From Clostridiales bacterium (lineage in GTDB: Bacteria; Bacillota; Clostridia; Lachnospirales; Lachnospiraceae), in NCBI GenBank assembly GCA_019418195.1, contig DYCJ01000012.1, positions 1 to 22,691 on the forward strand: a stretch of DNA of 22,691 nt. Direction: 5' to 3'. The position numbers and the translations under genes are program-made. The notes below the pieces were generated by a model. The model was not told the DNA's origin and ran no database searches. It saw only the letters and a program-made list of their open reading frames with translations. Shown in pieces: positions 6,495-15,700 of this stretch; position 1 is the first letter of the stretch; every line of letters starts with the position of its first letter.

Positions 6495-9400
6495 TTACTT
6501 CCTTTTCTTTCTGATGATGATCACCGCCACAACTGCTGCCACACAGATAAGCAGTACGATGACAACGGGAAGTATATTCGTGTCATCACCGGTCTGGACT
6601 GCCTGATCATTTTTGCCGTTCTCTCCCGGTTTATCAGCCTTATCCTGCCCGCTGTCTGCCTGTCCTGTTCCGCTTCCGCCGGCAGCCTTCAAACCAAGCT
6701 CTGCTTTCTCGAAGTCTTCCTTAAGCCGTGCGAATTCTTCTGCACTCAGATCAGACGGATCAATATTCATCAGTGCTTCATAGGCTTCTTTGTATGCCTT
6801 ATAGGATTCATCCGTGTAGCCGTCCCCCGGTTTCAGGGTAATACTGTCACGGTAGTCCTCCACGCCTTCAGCACGCGGTACAAGGGACCGGATCGCATGA
6901 TCAATCGCCTCTGCTGCCGCCGCTATATCTTCTCTGCTTCCTGACTTCAGAAGAGTCTCCGTCTGTCCGAGCAGATCTACAAGTACTTTATAGGATGATA
7001 CGGTATACAGATCTTTGTCCACATTCTCCGCTGCAGCAATCTGTGCCCTCAGCGCTGTCACATTGACAAGTTCATTTACAGCCGTCCGAATCTTTTCGAT
7101 ATAGCTGTCGTCCCTGCTCTCATCCTCATTCTGCTTTGCCTCTGCTACAATATCTGCAAGGGCATCATAAGAGTCTGCCGTATACTTCTCTTCAGCACCT
7201 TCTGCATTCAGAATCGCTTCCGCCTCCGCGATCACTTCATCCAGTGTCACATCCGGTTTCGGATCAAGCGCAGCAAGCTTTTCACTGATTTCTGTAATAG
7301 CCGCTGTGACAGCATCTTCTGTTCCGTTCTCAAGCAGTGCCTTTCCCTTTTCTACCGCTGATACCAGCGCCTGATAGCTTTCTTCGGTATACAGAGAACC
7401 GTCCACCTTATCTGCTTCATCGATCATAGATTTCAGACCCGTCACATCAACCAGTCCGTCTACCGCCGCAGAGAATGCCGTTCTTGCCTCGATGAATCTC
7501 TCCGGATTCACACGCTCGCCCTCTCCTGTCTCTGCTGCTTTGTCCTGGGCTGCAAGTGTATCGATCGTATTCTTTGCATCTGTCAATGCTGCATAGCTTA
7601 CCGTTGTGTAATTATCTGATTTGAAGTCTCCGTATTTGAGTATCTCAAGCTCTGCCAGCTCTCTGTTTCTTGTAGAATACTCAAGTGCTGCCTGTGCGCT
7701 TTCCACATTTGCCTTCAGCGCGTCAGCATCCTCCTGAGACAGATTGTCCGCATTTTCAAGCGCCGCTGCGAGTTTATTTACCGCGGATTCATAAGCATTG
7801 TAAGTAACAGTTGAATACACCGTATTCTCATTGTTTACTTTTCCGTCCACAAGTGCCTGAAGCTCTTCTATATTTGAAGCTTTCATCTCAGCACTGTTGT
7901 ATGCTGACTGCAGCGAACCAAGTGCCGAATCAACAACTGTCTGGCTGGCATTTTTGTTATCATAGATCTCATTCGCCACATCCCATGCAGCCTGATATCT
8001 TTCTTTGCTGTCTGTCGTCCATGCATCATCCGCCGACTGCTTCAGAGCCTCTTCGAGCGCTGTCTTATCGACTTCCCCGCCGCGTTCTGCAGATGTTCCG
8101 ATCTCCGCGATCTCCGGAATCTTATCTGTCCATGTCACAGTGATACTCTCCAGAGTCTTTCCTTCCGGAATGAGGAATTCATTGATCGCCTGAGTTAATT
8201 TCCCGAGGCTTTCCTTCTGGTCTTCGCCGATATACCTGGCGGTGACCTCAGCGCCGGACATCTCTCCGAGCTGGATCAGACGGATGGATGCAGCGCCCTC
8301 CGGTTCGGAAAGCCGGTAGGTAAAGGAACTGTCCTCTGCCGAAGACTTATAAGTCGTGCTGTAATCTCCGTCAAGCATATTAGACGGGATCTTTCCTTCT
8401 TCCTCCACATCTTCAGAGATGATATCCCTGTTTCCTTCTGTAGAAATATATGCTCCTCCGTTGATCTGGATCTCGCTGAAGCCGGCCCATCTGTGGGAAT
8501 ATGTCTCCACCGGCGTTACTCTGATATATCTTCCGTCCACGTCAAGATCTGGTGCCTCTGCATACATATAGCCCGGATTCATATCATCATGTGTCAGAGT
8601 GATACCCTGCATGTCTTTTGCAGTTGTACCATCCCATACATTTTCTGTCGTCTGTCCGACGTGAAGGACTTTCGTCCACTCCCTGCCGTCAACTGATACT
8701 TCAAAGTCAGAATTTCTCAGGTAGTTGAGCTGTGTCTCGATGATGTAGTAACGCAGGGATGAGATGTGGATCACCTGACCAAGGTCAAATATGATATGTT
8801 TTCCTGCTTCCTGAGCTCCGTTGATCATGCCGAGAGTGCTCAGATCTCCGTCGAATACCTTTCCGACTGTGCCATCTGTACGCATATCACCTGATGCCTG
8901 AGCCATCGCGAAATCGCTTTCCACAGACTTCTCGCTGATAAATTCATACCTGACATCAAACTGTGTCAGATTCAGTTCTGTACCGTCTGCTGTGCTGAGG
9001 ATACGGATGTATCTTGCATCTGCCGTCTCTTCTCCTGTATATTTCTCCCATTCGACCGCATTCATGGATGTTTCAAGAACTGTATTTTCCGGCAGTTCAG
9101 ATGCTGCAACACCTGTCACGGCCTTAATATGATCCAGTTTCACACCGATATACTGGTCTTTATTCAGTGTCACCGTACCGGATGAAAGAGAAACGATTCC
9201 GGCGTCCGCGACTGCCGTGATATCAGTGTCCACATTCGTGTAGACGTATTCTGATGTTCCCTGGGTCTGCTGCTCTTCCACAGTGAATTCGGAGAACTTG
9301 CCCCAGCTTCCCTGCTGTGTCAGATTCCTGATACGGATATACTGCGCGCTCGTACCTGCAAGGTCGATATCCAGTGTGTCCTTTCCGGCAGCCGCTCCGG

Positions 9401-12400
9401 TATAATTTTCATATCCTTTTACCGGAGTCCAGCTCTCACCGTCAACTGACGTTTCGATCGTATAGTTCATCAGCTTATCGCCGCCGTCATGACCTACTAC
9501 GATATGTGCGCTCTCAAGGTTTGCTACTCTGCCGAAATCATATCCGAGATAATCATTCACCAGGAAGTCATCACCTGTGCTGTTTCCGTTTCCGTCCGGA
9601 TCATACCATACATATGAATCGTCATTGCCGTCATAGAGATTTGCCTCAGCCCCCTGATATACGGTCCATCTGTCAGTACGGATCACATTGTACTGAATTG
9701 GTGCCACGGTTCCGCTCTCCGGCGCCAGGATCTCGATCTCAGAGATCCTTACCCATCCGGCGGTATCCGCCTGATTCAGGATCCGCACTGCCTTTACATC
9801 TGCGATGCTTCCGAACTCAACCGTCTGATCGGATGCATTTGTAAGGTTTCCGGCTTTCACCCACTCGTCTGATCCGTCAAGCTGGTATTCCACATCTGCA
9901 TTGGCAAATACATCTGCCGCTGCAGAAACACCCTGAACAAGTCTGAAAGATCCTACTGTCTTTGGTTCGTCGAATGTAACGGTAAGTGTTGAACCTTTTG
10001 CGATGATCTCACGGTTCGGATTCTCATAAGGACCTTTCGCGAGCTGAACTTCTGTACTGTCACTTCCATCAAAGTAATGTGTCTCTCCGGCACTGTTGCG
10101 TACCGACATACCGCTGTATGTAACTGTTCCGGTATATCTCTCCTGCTCTTCCGGCTGCTGCGCTGAATTTTTATTGATCTGTATCTCATGTACATTCAGG
10201 TAAGCATCCAGCTGGTTATCCGCAGTTGCCACCAGCCTGATTCCCATAGCCTGGAAATCCTCCGGAAGATTTTCCTCATTGATCTTGACCTCCAGATATT
10301 GTCCCTGAGCGCCTGTGAATGCATTATCCATTCCGGTCAGTTCAATGTCCTGCCATTCCCTGCCATCTATTGTATACTGAAGTTTTGACGCCTCAAAATG
10401 GTTCTTCCCGTTTCCGAGAAGGAAACGGATATCGCTGATATTTATCACCCTGTTGTATTGAACTCCCACATAATCGCCGGTATAAATCCATACCGGATCG
10501 CGGTAGCTCGCCATTGTACTGTCATCACCGTCAAATACGCTGTCTGTACTTCCATTTGGTTTATCTGCCCTGTTCGTGATAAAGGACTGGATGACTGCAT
10601 CAGGATTCATCGCCGTCTCCGCATACTTGGAAACATAATCCGCTGCCGCCTCAATAAACGGCACAATATGCTGGACTCCGGCCTCTGCGTACTCATAATG
10701 ATCAAGATACCAGAGCGCATGGGTCTTCGACCTGTCAAACGCAGTCTTGCCTTCTGTGTTATACTGAAGGATCGCTGTCGTGTCATTGCTGATCACTGCC
10801 TTAACGCCATTCAGATATGCAATCGCTGCATCTGTCGTGTCGTCCCAGCAGTCCAGCCAGTAAATAATCTGGTCTTTTACATTCGTATCTCCTGCCTGCG
10901 CCTCGTAAGTATCGGCAGCATCCTGCAGGATTTCAAATTCTGCGATCAATGCATCTGCATCTTCTGCTGTTACTGTATTTGCATTAAGCTTTTCCTTAAA
11001 CTCTGTCAGTTTCGGCGCCAGCTCCACGGATTCCTGAAGTGCAGTTACTCTGCCGTCCATGTTCTGGTTGATCATATGCTTGGAAAGTTCTCTTAAAGCA
11101 TTGGATGCATCCGTCTCAATTGCGGAATTGTGATCTACATATTTAAATGAATCACTCCATGCCTGGTCTGCTTCTTCTGCACTCTCCCAGATGTTCCATG
11201 AATAGCACGCATTTCCGAATATAGCTACCTTGCTCGGCTCAGACTGCTGCATCGGATTAAGCACGATTCCCTGGATCTTATTCGGGTCTACGCCCGGATG
11301 AAGGAATGTGCTGTATCCTCCCATGATCAGATGATTCTTGGAGTTATCCGTACACGGCCAGTTCACCCACATATAAGGTCCGCGACCTGTATTATTGGTA
11401 AATGTCGTTGTAAAGCTGTCGCTTACCTCGCCCCAGATTCTTCCGCCGGTCATTACGATCTGTACGTTCTCCGGAAAGTCCTGATAGTAAGACTCCCCAT
11501 TGTACATATACTCTACTGTACAGAACGGGAGCGTCTGCTTCAGATCCGGATACTGCTCGCCCATCCTGGCCAGCCAGTCCGTCATATCGTTCAGGAATCG
11601 GATATAGTTCTCACTTCCGACATTTGCCGCGTCGTCCGCAAGAATAGCCACCTGTCTGACGCCCGCTGCAATGACCTGCTCGAATTTTGCCTGTACGATC
11701 GCCAGATCTTCCTGATAGTGTTCGTCCGTATCAAATCTGACCGGGCTGTTCATAAATGTGTGAAGCGCATATACAAATCGGCACTTCGATGCATTTCCCG
11801 CATCAGCGAGAGGCTTGATCAAAGTCTCGATCTCCTCGTCCGTATAAAGCTCTCTCCAGCCGGAGTTATGCTTCGGATCATTCTTCGGTGCATAGAAATA
11901 AGAATTCAGCTTATAGTATCCGCCCCATTTCATAAGGTTGATACGATCCTGCGTCGACCACGGATTTCCGTAGTACCCTTCGATAAATCCGCGGCTGGCA
12001 ACATCTGCCCAGTCCTCGATATGGAAATTACGGATCGTGTAGCTGTCCATCTGTTTGATAATGTGATACAGAGTGGTCAGTCCATAGAAACTGGCATCTG
12101 TATCTGCACCCAATACCGTAATGATGTTGTCACTGCTGTCCAGCACATAGGAATCCAGCTTCTCGAAAAGTCCGTCCGTAGATACCGTAATGTTCTCCTC
12201 TGCATATGTATCCGCGTACTCTCCGGAACCGTTGATTCCGACGAGGATGTTTGTCATGCCGTCCACAACCTCTTCCGACTCCGTGACATTAACGTCGCTC
12301 TTAAATTCAAGCGTCTCCGTCAGCCGGTTCTTTGTCGCATCATCAATCCCGCTCTCGAAGACAACATTAACATCAGAAATAATATAATTTCCATCCTGAT

Positions 12401-12566
12401 ATTCTATAACATGCGGATTCGGATAGATCTCATAATCCGCCTCTGCTGCCTCCGTCTGCATCGACGGAATTGCGCTTCCCGTCAGCACCATGGCCGCAGC
12501 CATAAATGCCGCCGTAAATCTTCGGACATTCCTGCTGCCCGATTTTTTATTTGTTATCTTTTTCAC
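6495..12566 (-). CDS. Cell-wall-anchored GH84 beta-N-acetylglucosaminidase/hyaluronidase-like enzyme
   Basis: A 2023-residue exported enzyme counted from the GTG at 12566. That start has AGGAGG 6 nt upstream and is followed at once by a basic signal peptide (KKITNKKSG, hydrophobic FMAAAMVLTGSAIP). An in-frame ATG at 12614 would add 16 residues that overlap this ribosome site and is less likely. Domains, approximate: GH20b-like N-domain 42-184; GH84 barrel 190-464, with RGFIEGYYGNPWS at its start and the catalytic Asp pair D311-D312 in AILADDAA, matching D297-D298 of Clostridium perfringens NagJ; helical domain 469-650; several F5/8 or CBM32-like sandwiches between 654 and 1484; six or seven FIVAR repeats 1500-1962; linker; AVQTGD 1989-1994; membrane helix; RKKRK. 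The barrel segment TGGRIWGEVSDSF looks closer to the mu-toxin (NagH) type than to NagJ as I recall them. GH84 enzymes use substrate-assisted catalysis to release terminal beta-GlcNAc. Hyaluronan or mucin GlcNAc are possible substrates. Confidence 0.93.
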   Translation of the reverse strand: MKKITNKKSGSRNVRRFTAAFMAAAMVLTGSAIPSMQTEAAEADYEIYPNPHVIEYQDGNYIISDVNVVFESGIDDATKNRLTETLEFKSDVNVTESEEVVDGMTNILVGINGSGEYADTYAEENITVSTDGLFEKLDSYVLDSSDNIITVLGADTDASFYGLTTLYHIIKQMDSYTIRNFHIEDWADVASRGFIEGYYGNPWSTQDRINLMKWGGYYKLNSYFYAPKNDPKHNSGWRELYTDEEIETLIKPLADAGNASKCRFVYALHTFMNSPVRFDTDEHYQEDLAIVQAKFEQVIAAGVRQVAILADDAANVGSENYIRFLNDMTDWLARMGEQYPDLKQTLPFCTVEYMYNGESYYQDFPENVQIVMTGGRIWGEVSDSFTTTFTNNTGRGPYMWVNWPCTDNSKNHLIMGGYSTFLHPGVDPNKIQGIVLNPMQQSEPSKVAIFGNACYSWNIWESAEEADQAWSDSFKYVDHNSAIETDASNALRELSKHMINQNMDGRVTALQESVELAPKLTEFKEKLNANTVTAEDADALIAEFEILQDAADTYEAQAGDTNVKDQIIYWLDCWDDTTDAAIAYLNGVKAVISNDTTAILQYNTEGKTAFDRSKTHALWYLDHYEYAEAGVQHIVPFIEAAADYVSKYAETAMNPDAVIQSFITNRADKPNGSTDSVFDGDDSTMASYRDPVWIYTGDYVGVQYNRVINISDIRFLLGNGKNHFEASKLQYTIDGREWQDIELTGMDNAFTGAQGQYLEVKINEENLPEDFQAMGIRLVATADNQLDAYLNVHEIQINKNSAQQPEEQERYTGTVTYSGMSVRNSAGETHYFDGSDSTEVQLAKGPYENPNREIIAKGSTLTVTFDEPKTVGSFRLVQGVSAAADVFANADVEYQLDGSDEWVKAGNLTNASDQTVEFGSIADVKAVRILNQADTAGWVRISEIEILAPESGTVAPIQYNVIRTDRWTVYQGAEANLYDGNDDSYVWYDPDGNGNSTGDDFLVNDYLGYDFGRVANLESAHIVVGHDGGDKLMNYTIETSVDGESWTPVKGYENYTGAAAGKDTLDIDLAGTSAQYIRIRNLTQQGSWGKFSEFTVEEQQTQGTSEYVYTNVDTDITAVADAGIVSLSSGTVTLNKDQYIGVKLDHIKAVTGVAASELPENTVLETSMNAVEWEKYTGEETADARYIRILSTADGTELNLTQFDVRYEFISEKSVESDFAMAQASGDMRTDGTVGKVFDGDLSTLGMINGAQEAGKHIIFDLGQVIHISSLRYYIIETQLNYLRNSDFEVSVDGREWTKVLHVGQTTENVWDGTTAKDMQGITLTHDDMNPGYMYAEAPDLDVDGRYIRVTPVETYSHRWAGFSEIQINGGAYISTEGNRDIISEDVEEEGKIPSNMLDGDYSTTYKSSAEDSSFTYRLSEPEGAASIRLIQLGEMSGAEVTARYIGEDQKESLGKLTQAINEFLIPEGKTLESITVTWTDKIPEIAEIGTSAERGGEVDKTALEEALKQSADDAWTTDSKERYQAAWDVANEIYDNKNASQTVVDSALGSLQSAYNSAEMKASNIEELQALVDGKVNNENTVYSTVTYNAYESAVNKLAAALENADNLSQEDADALKANVESAQAALEYSTRNRELAELEILKYGDFKSDNYTTVSYAALTDAKNTIDTLAAQDKAAETGEGERVNPERFIEARTAFSAAVDGLVDVTGLKSMIDEADKVDGSLYTEESYQALVSAVEKGKALLENGTEDAVTAAITEISEKLAALDPKPDVTLDEVIAEAEAILNAEGAEEKYTADSYDALADIVAEAKQNEDESRDDSYIEKIRTAVNELVNVTALRAQIAAAENVDKDLYTVSSYKVLVDLLGQTETLLKSGSREDIAAAAEAIDHAIRSLVPRAEGVEDYRDSITLKPGDGYTDESYKAYKEAYEALMNIDPSDLSAEEFARLKEDFEKAELGLKAAGGSGTGQADSGQDKADKPGENGKNDQAVQTGDDTNILPVVIVLLICVAAVVAVIIIRKKRK
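6585..6602 (-). other. AVQTGD sorting motif, GH84 protein
   Basis: Codons for AVQTGD in NDQAVQTGDDTNILP, followed by a Val/Ile-rich helix and RKKRK. Confidence 0.8.
6681..8069 (-). repeat. Array of six to seven FIVAR-type helical repeats in the GH84 protein
   Basis: About 60-75-residue helical units, each with a [YW]T-x-x-S/T-[YW] core followed by a helix and a second conserved helix ending in a LxNVT- or LxP-like turn. Cores seen include WTTDSKERY, YSTVTYNAY, YTTVSYAAL, YTEESYQAL, YTADSYDAL, YTVSSYKVL and a shorter last YTDESYKAY. The units are diverged at protein level. They probably form a rod that lifts the catalytic head away from the wall, or a protein or glycan contact surface. Confidence 0.75.
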
Positions 12567-12572
12567 TCTTTT

Positions 12573-12578
12573 CCTCCT
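12573..12578 (-). promoter_or_regulatory. Ribosome binding site that fixes the GH84 start at GTG 12566
   Basis: AGGAGG on the minus strand with a 6-nt spacer to GTG at 12566. If translation began at the in-frame ATG at 12614 instead, this perfect site would sit inside the coding region with no purpose, and no comparable site precedes 12614. Confidence 0.8.
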
Positions 12579-12624
12579 CTGAGAACCATGAGCCACAGAC
12601 ACTTTAATGTCCATAAGGTGGAGA

Positions 12625-12681
12625 CTGCCCCCCGGCAGCCCCCACCCTGCTTTTATCTTTCTGCCGGGCTTAAGCCCCGGC
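12625..12681 (-). promoter_or_regulatory. Competing GC-rich hairpins in the GH29-GH84 intergenic region
   Basis: In the 135-nt gap, in transcript order, there are four pairing segments. GCCGGG at 12681-12676 pairs with CCCGGC within 12668-12663 around a GGGCTTAAGCCC palindrome. CCCGGCAG at 12668-12661 is also perfectly complementary to CTGCCGGG at 12638-12631. CTGCC within the latter pairs in turn with GGCAG at 12629-12625 across a GGGG loop. The middle segments can therefore form only one partner at a time. No U-run follows the last stem, so it is not a plain intrinsic terminator. Possible roles are an mRNA processing or stability element, or control of GH84 translation about 50 nt downstream. 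Confidence 0.5.
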
Positions 12682-12701
12682 TCAAACTTCTGTGTGTCTG
12701 C

Positions 12702-15700
12702 TTATTTCATGTTTCTCTTTCTGATGATGATAACAGCGCCGCCTGCCGCTGCTGCTGCCACGAGAGCAAATACCCAGATCGCAACATTTGTATCATCGCC
12801 AGTCTGTACGGCTTTTACCGTATCCTTTCCGGAATCTTTTCCGGACTGCGGTTTATCATTGCCTGCCGAAGGCTTGTCTGAACCGCTGCCTGTACCCGGT
12901 TTGTCTGTACCTGTTCCAGGTTTGTCCTCACCGTCTCCTGTTCCCGGATCCGGTGTATCGTTGTTTTTCTCTACAAGAAGTGTCTTTGCATCTGCAAGAG
13001 CTTTCACTGCTGCCTCGATTTCTTCTGCAGTCGCTTTTTCCTCATTAAGCACCGCCTTTGCTGCATCTACAGCTTTCTGGTACTCTGCAAGTGACTCTTC
13101 TGTGTACTTATCTGTCTGTGCCAGGATTTCAGCCGCCTCTTTGAGTTCCGCTTCAAGTGCGCTCTTATCCGGTGTTACCGGCTCTGTGCTTTCTTCCTTG
13201 AATGTAGCCCGTATCGTAATGTCGGCAGTAACCTTCATTTTAAATTCATAGGAGGATCTGCCTGCTGCATCTGTGTATGATGTATCAGCAGCAGTCAGCG
13301 CATCGATCACATACCCTTCGTTTGCGTCCACTGTAACTGTAATTTCATTGCCTTCCTCAACATACCCTTCCTGATCTGTACCGCTGACAGTAACGTTTCC
13401 ATTCGTTCCTGAATCTACTGTCACTTTGTGCTTTTCAGATACAGGTATCTCGACAAGCGCGTTGATTGCATTTGTCAGCAGTTTAACCTGATCGTCAACT
13501 GCTTCCTGATCAGCAGCAGCATCATTAAACACTTTTTCAGCCTCACTGATTGCGTTTTTGAGTGCTGCAATAGATTCTTCTGTGTAAGTCTCTGTCTTTT
13601 CTGCTTCGCTCTTTGCTTCTGCAATCTTTGATTCAAGAATTGATTTGTCAACCTCTGCCGCGCCGGTTTCTTCCTTCAGCACGATATCAAACTTATCAAG
13701 CTGAGGGGATTTCTTATCCGGTCCTGTAAAGATCAGCGTTCCTGCTCCTGCCTGCGTAACCACGACATCAAAAGTAACTTCGTGTGTAGCTCCTGCACCA
13801 TCATTGGCTCCCGCTGTGCTGGTGCCATCCGTAATTTTTCCGTCCGCCTCTGACCAGCTCAGAGCGTTGTTCGGATCGCCGCTTCTGTAATATGCTGTAA
13901 AGCTGTATGTACCTGCTTTCTCAGCATAATACGGAATACTGATCGTATCCTGCTGATTCAGGCAGTTGACGTATTTTCCATTGCTTGCCCATGATGCATC
14001 TGCTACCTGTAATGCCCACTGTCCGTCTGATGCAAGCTTCACATCATTCAAAATTGAATACTCTGCTTCAAGTGTTGCCGGGCTTCCGTTTACATCTGCC
14101 GGGAAGTAGAATCGATTCGCTTCTGTATAATTTGCGAACTCAAAGACCGCCTCGATCGTTGCGTCAGCAGACACATTCTCAAATGTATATGTATCTACCG
14201 CGCCAACAGACTCATCGTTTACTTTAACATCCGCAATCTTGTAGCCATCATTTGGTGTGATCGTATAAGTCTTGCTCTCTCCTTCTGTTACTGTCGAGGC
14301 ACCGGAATCACTGATTGTCCCATTCTCGCCTGCCGCTGCAGTAATCGTAAACTGTCCGAGAGCCACTTCTTTCGGTACAATCTCGAACTTATCAAGCTGA
14401 GGTGACTTCTTATCCGGGCCGGTAAAGATCAGTGTTCCTGCTCCCGCTTCCGTGACTACAATATCAAAGGAAACCTCGTGAGTAGCTCCTGCACTGTCAC
14501 TTGCTCCGGCTGACACTGTCCCTGCTGTAATTTTCCCTCCAGTCTCTGACCAGCTTAACGCATTGTTCGGATCACCGCTTCTGTAATATGCCGTAAAGGT
14601 GTATGTACCTGCTTTCTCAGCATAATACGGAATACTGACTGTATCCTGCTGGTTCAGGCAGTTGACGTATTTTCCGTTGCTTGCCCATGATGCATCTGCT
14701 ATCTGCAGCGCCCACTTTCCGTCTGACGCAAGTGGCTCATCCTTAAGCTCGGCAAATTCTGCTTCGAGTGTGGAAGAGCTGCCCTGTTTCCACGGTAATA
14801 CAAACGGATCTTCCTCTGTATATTTTTCTCTTGCGGTCAGACCTTCTTTTGCCGCATTAATCGCACTGATCGCTTCTGTAATCTCATCTACTGTTGCATC
14901 CTGCTTTTCAAGAACTGCTGCACCGGCAGTGATAGCTGCTGTATATGCGTCCCAGCCTGCTGTATACCACTCCGGCTCTGCCGCTGTTCCTTCCTCTACA
15001 AGTGTCTGAAGAGTCTCTATAGAAGAGCTTTCTGTGTCAAGGATAGTGACTGTAGCCTTGTCATTGAAACCTACAATCAGGTTCTCTGTCAGCGCTGTAA
15101 GCTCAATACTGAACTCCCTGTCACCTGTTGTATTTGTATTTCTTCTAGTCTCAACCGGTGCTGTCGCCTCTGTCTGTCCATCGGCAAATTTTACTGTCGT
15201 GATCAGCTCTGTATTAAAATCATCCTGAATCGCACTTCCCGGATTCGGAGCCACCTGGACGCTGACCTCTCCTTCGCTTCCTCCGACGCGGACCAGCTTG
15301 ACATCCATGTGTGTGTCTTCATTCATCGTATAAGAATCCGTTTCCAGACCTACCATACCCTTGCCGCCATTATTAATAACATATGCGGACTCGATACCGA
15401 TTGCTTTAGTTTTAACTTCCAGCCTCAGGGTATGCTCGCTATCTTCCAGATCTCCTGATTCGAAGATCAGCTGACCCAGTGCTCTGGACGAGGCACTTGT
15501 ATCAATTGTTTCAACAAGTTGATCATCAATGTATACGTCGGCTGTTCCATGGTTCGGGTCTTTTGTTCCAAGCAGGTATACCTTTGTTCCTTCAAATGTC
15601 AGTGTGAAAGAAGCCCCGGCATTTGCCCACTTGTTTGTTCCGCCGATAAAATTCGGACCGCTCTCATCTGTCCATCCATTGGAGAATTGGAAACTGTCGG

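Noticed and set aside
6681..8069. FIVAR region considered as a DNA tandem repeat or CRISPR-like array
   Set aside because: The periodicity exists only at protein level; the DNA units are diverged and there are no identical short repeats with spacers.
12567..12614. ATG at 12614 as the GH84 start
   Set aside because: It would put the perfect AGGAGG (12573-12578) inside the gene and add 16 residues ahead of a normal signal peptide. GTG at 12566 fits better.
11298..12881. Open reading frame of 527 codons on the plus strand opposite the GH84 start region
   Set aside because: Its product is Cys/Arg/Ile-rich with no domain pattern, it lies antisense to the conserved GH84 catalytic region, and it has no convincing ribosome site. 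It is a by-product of codon bias on the other strand.
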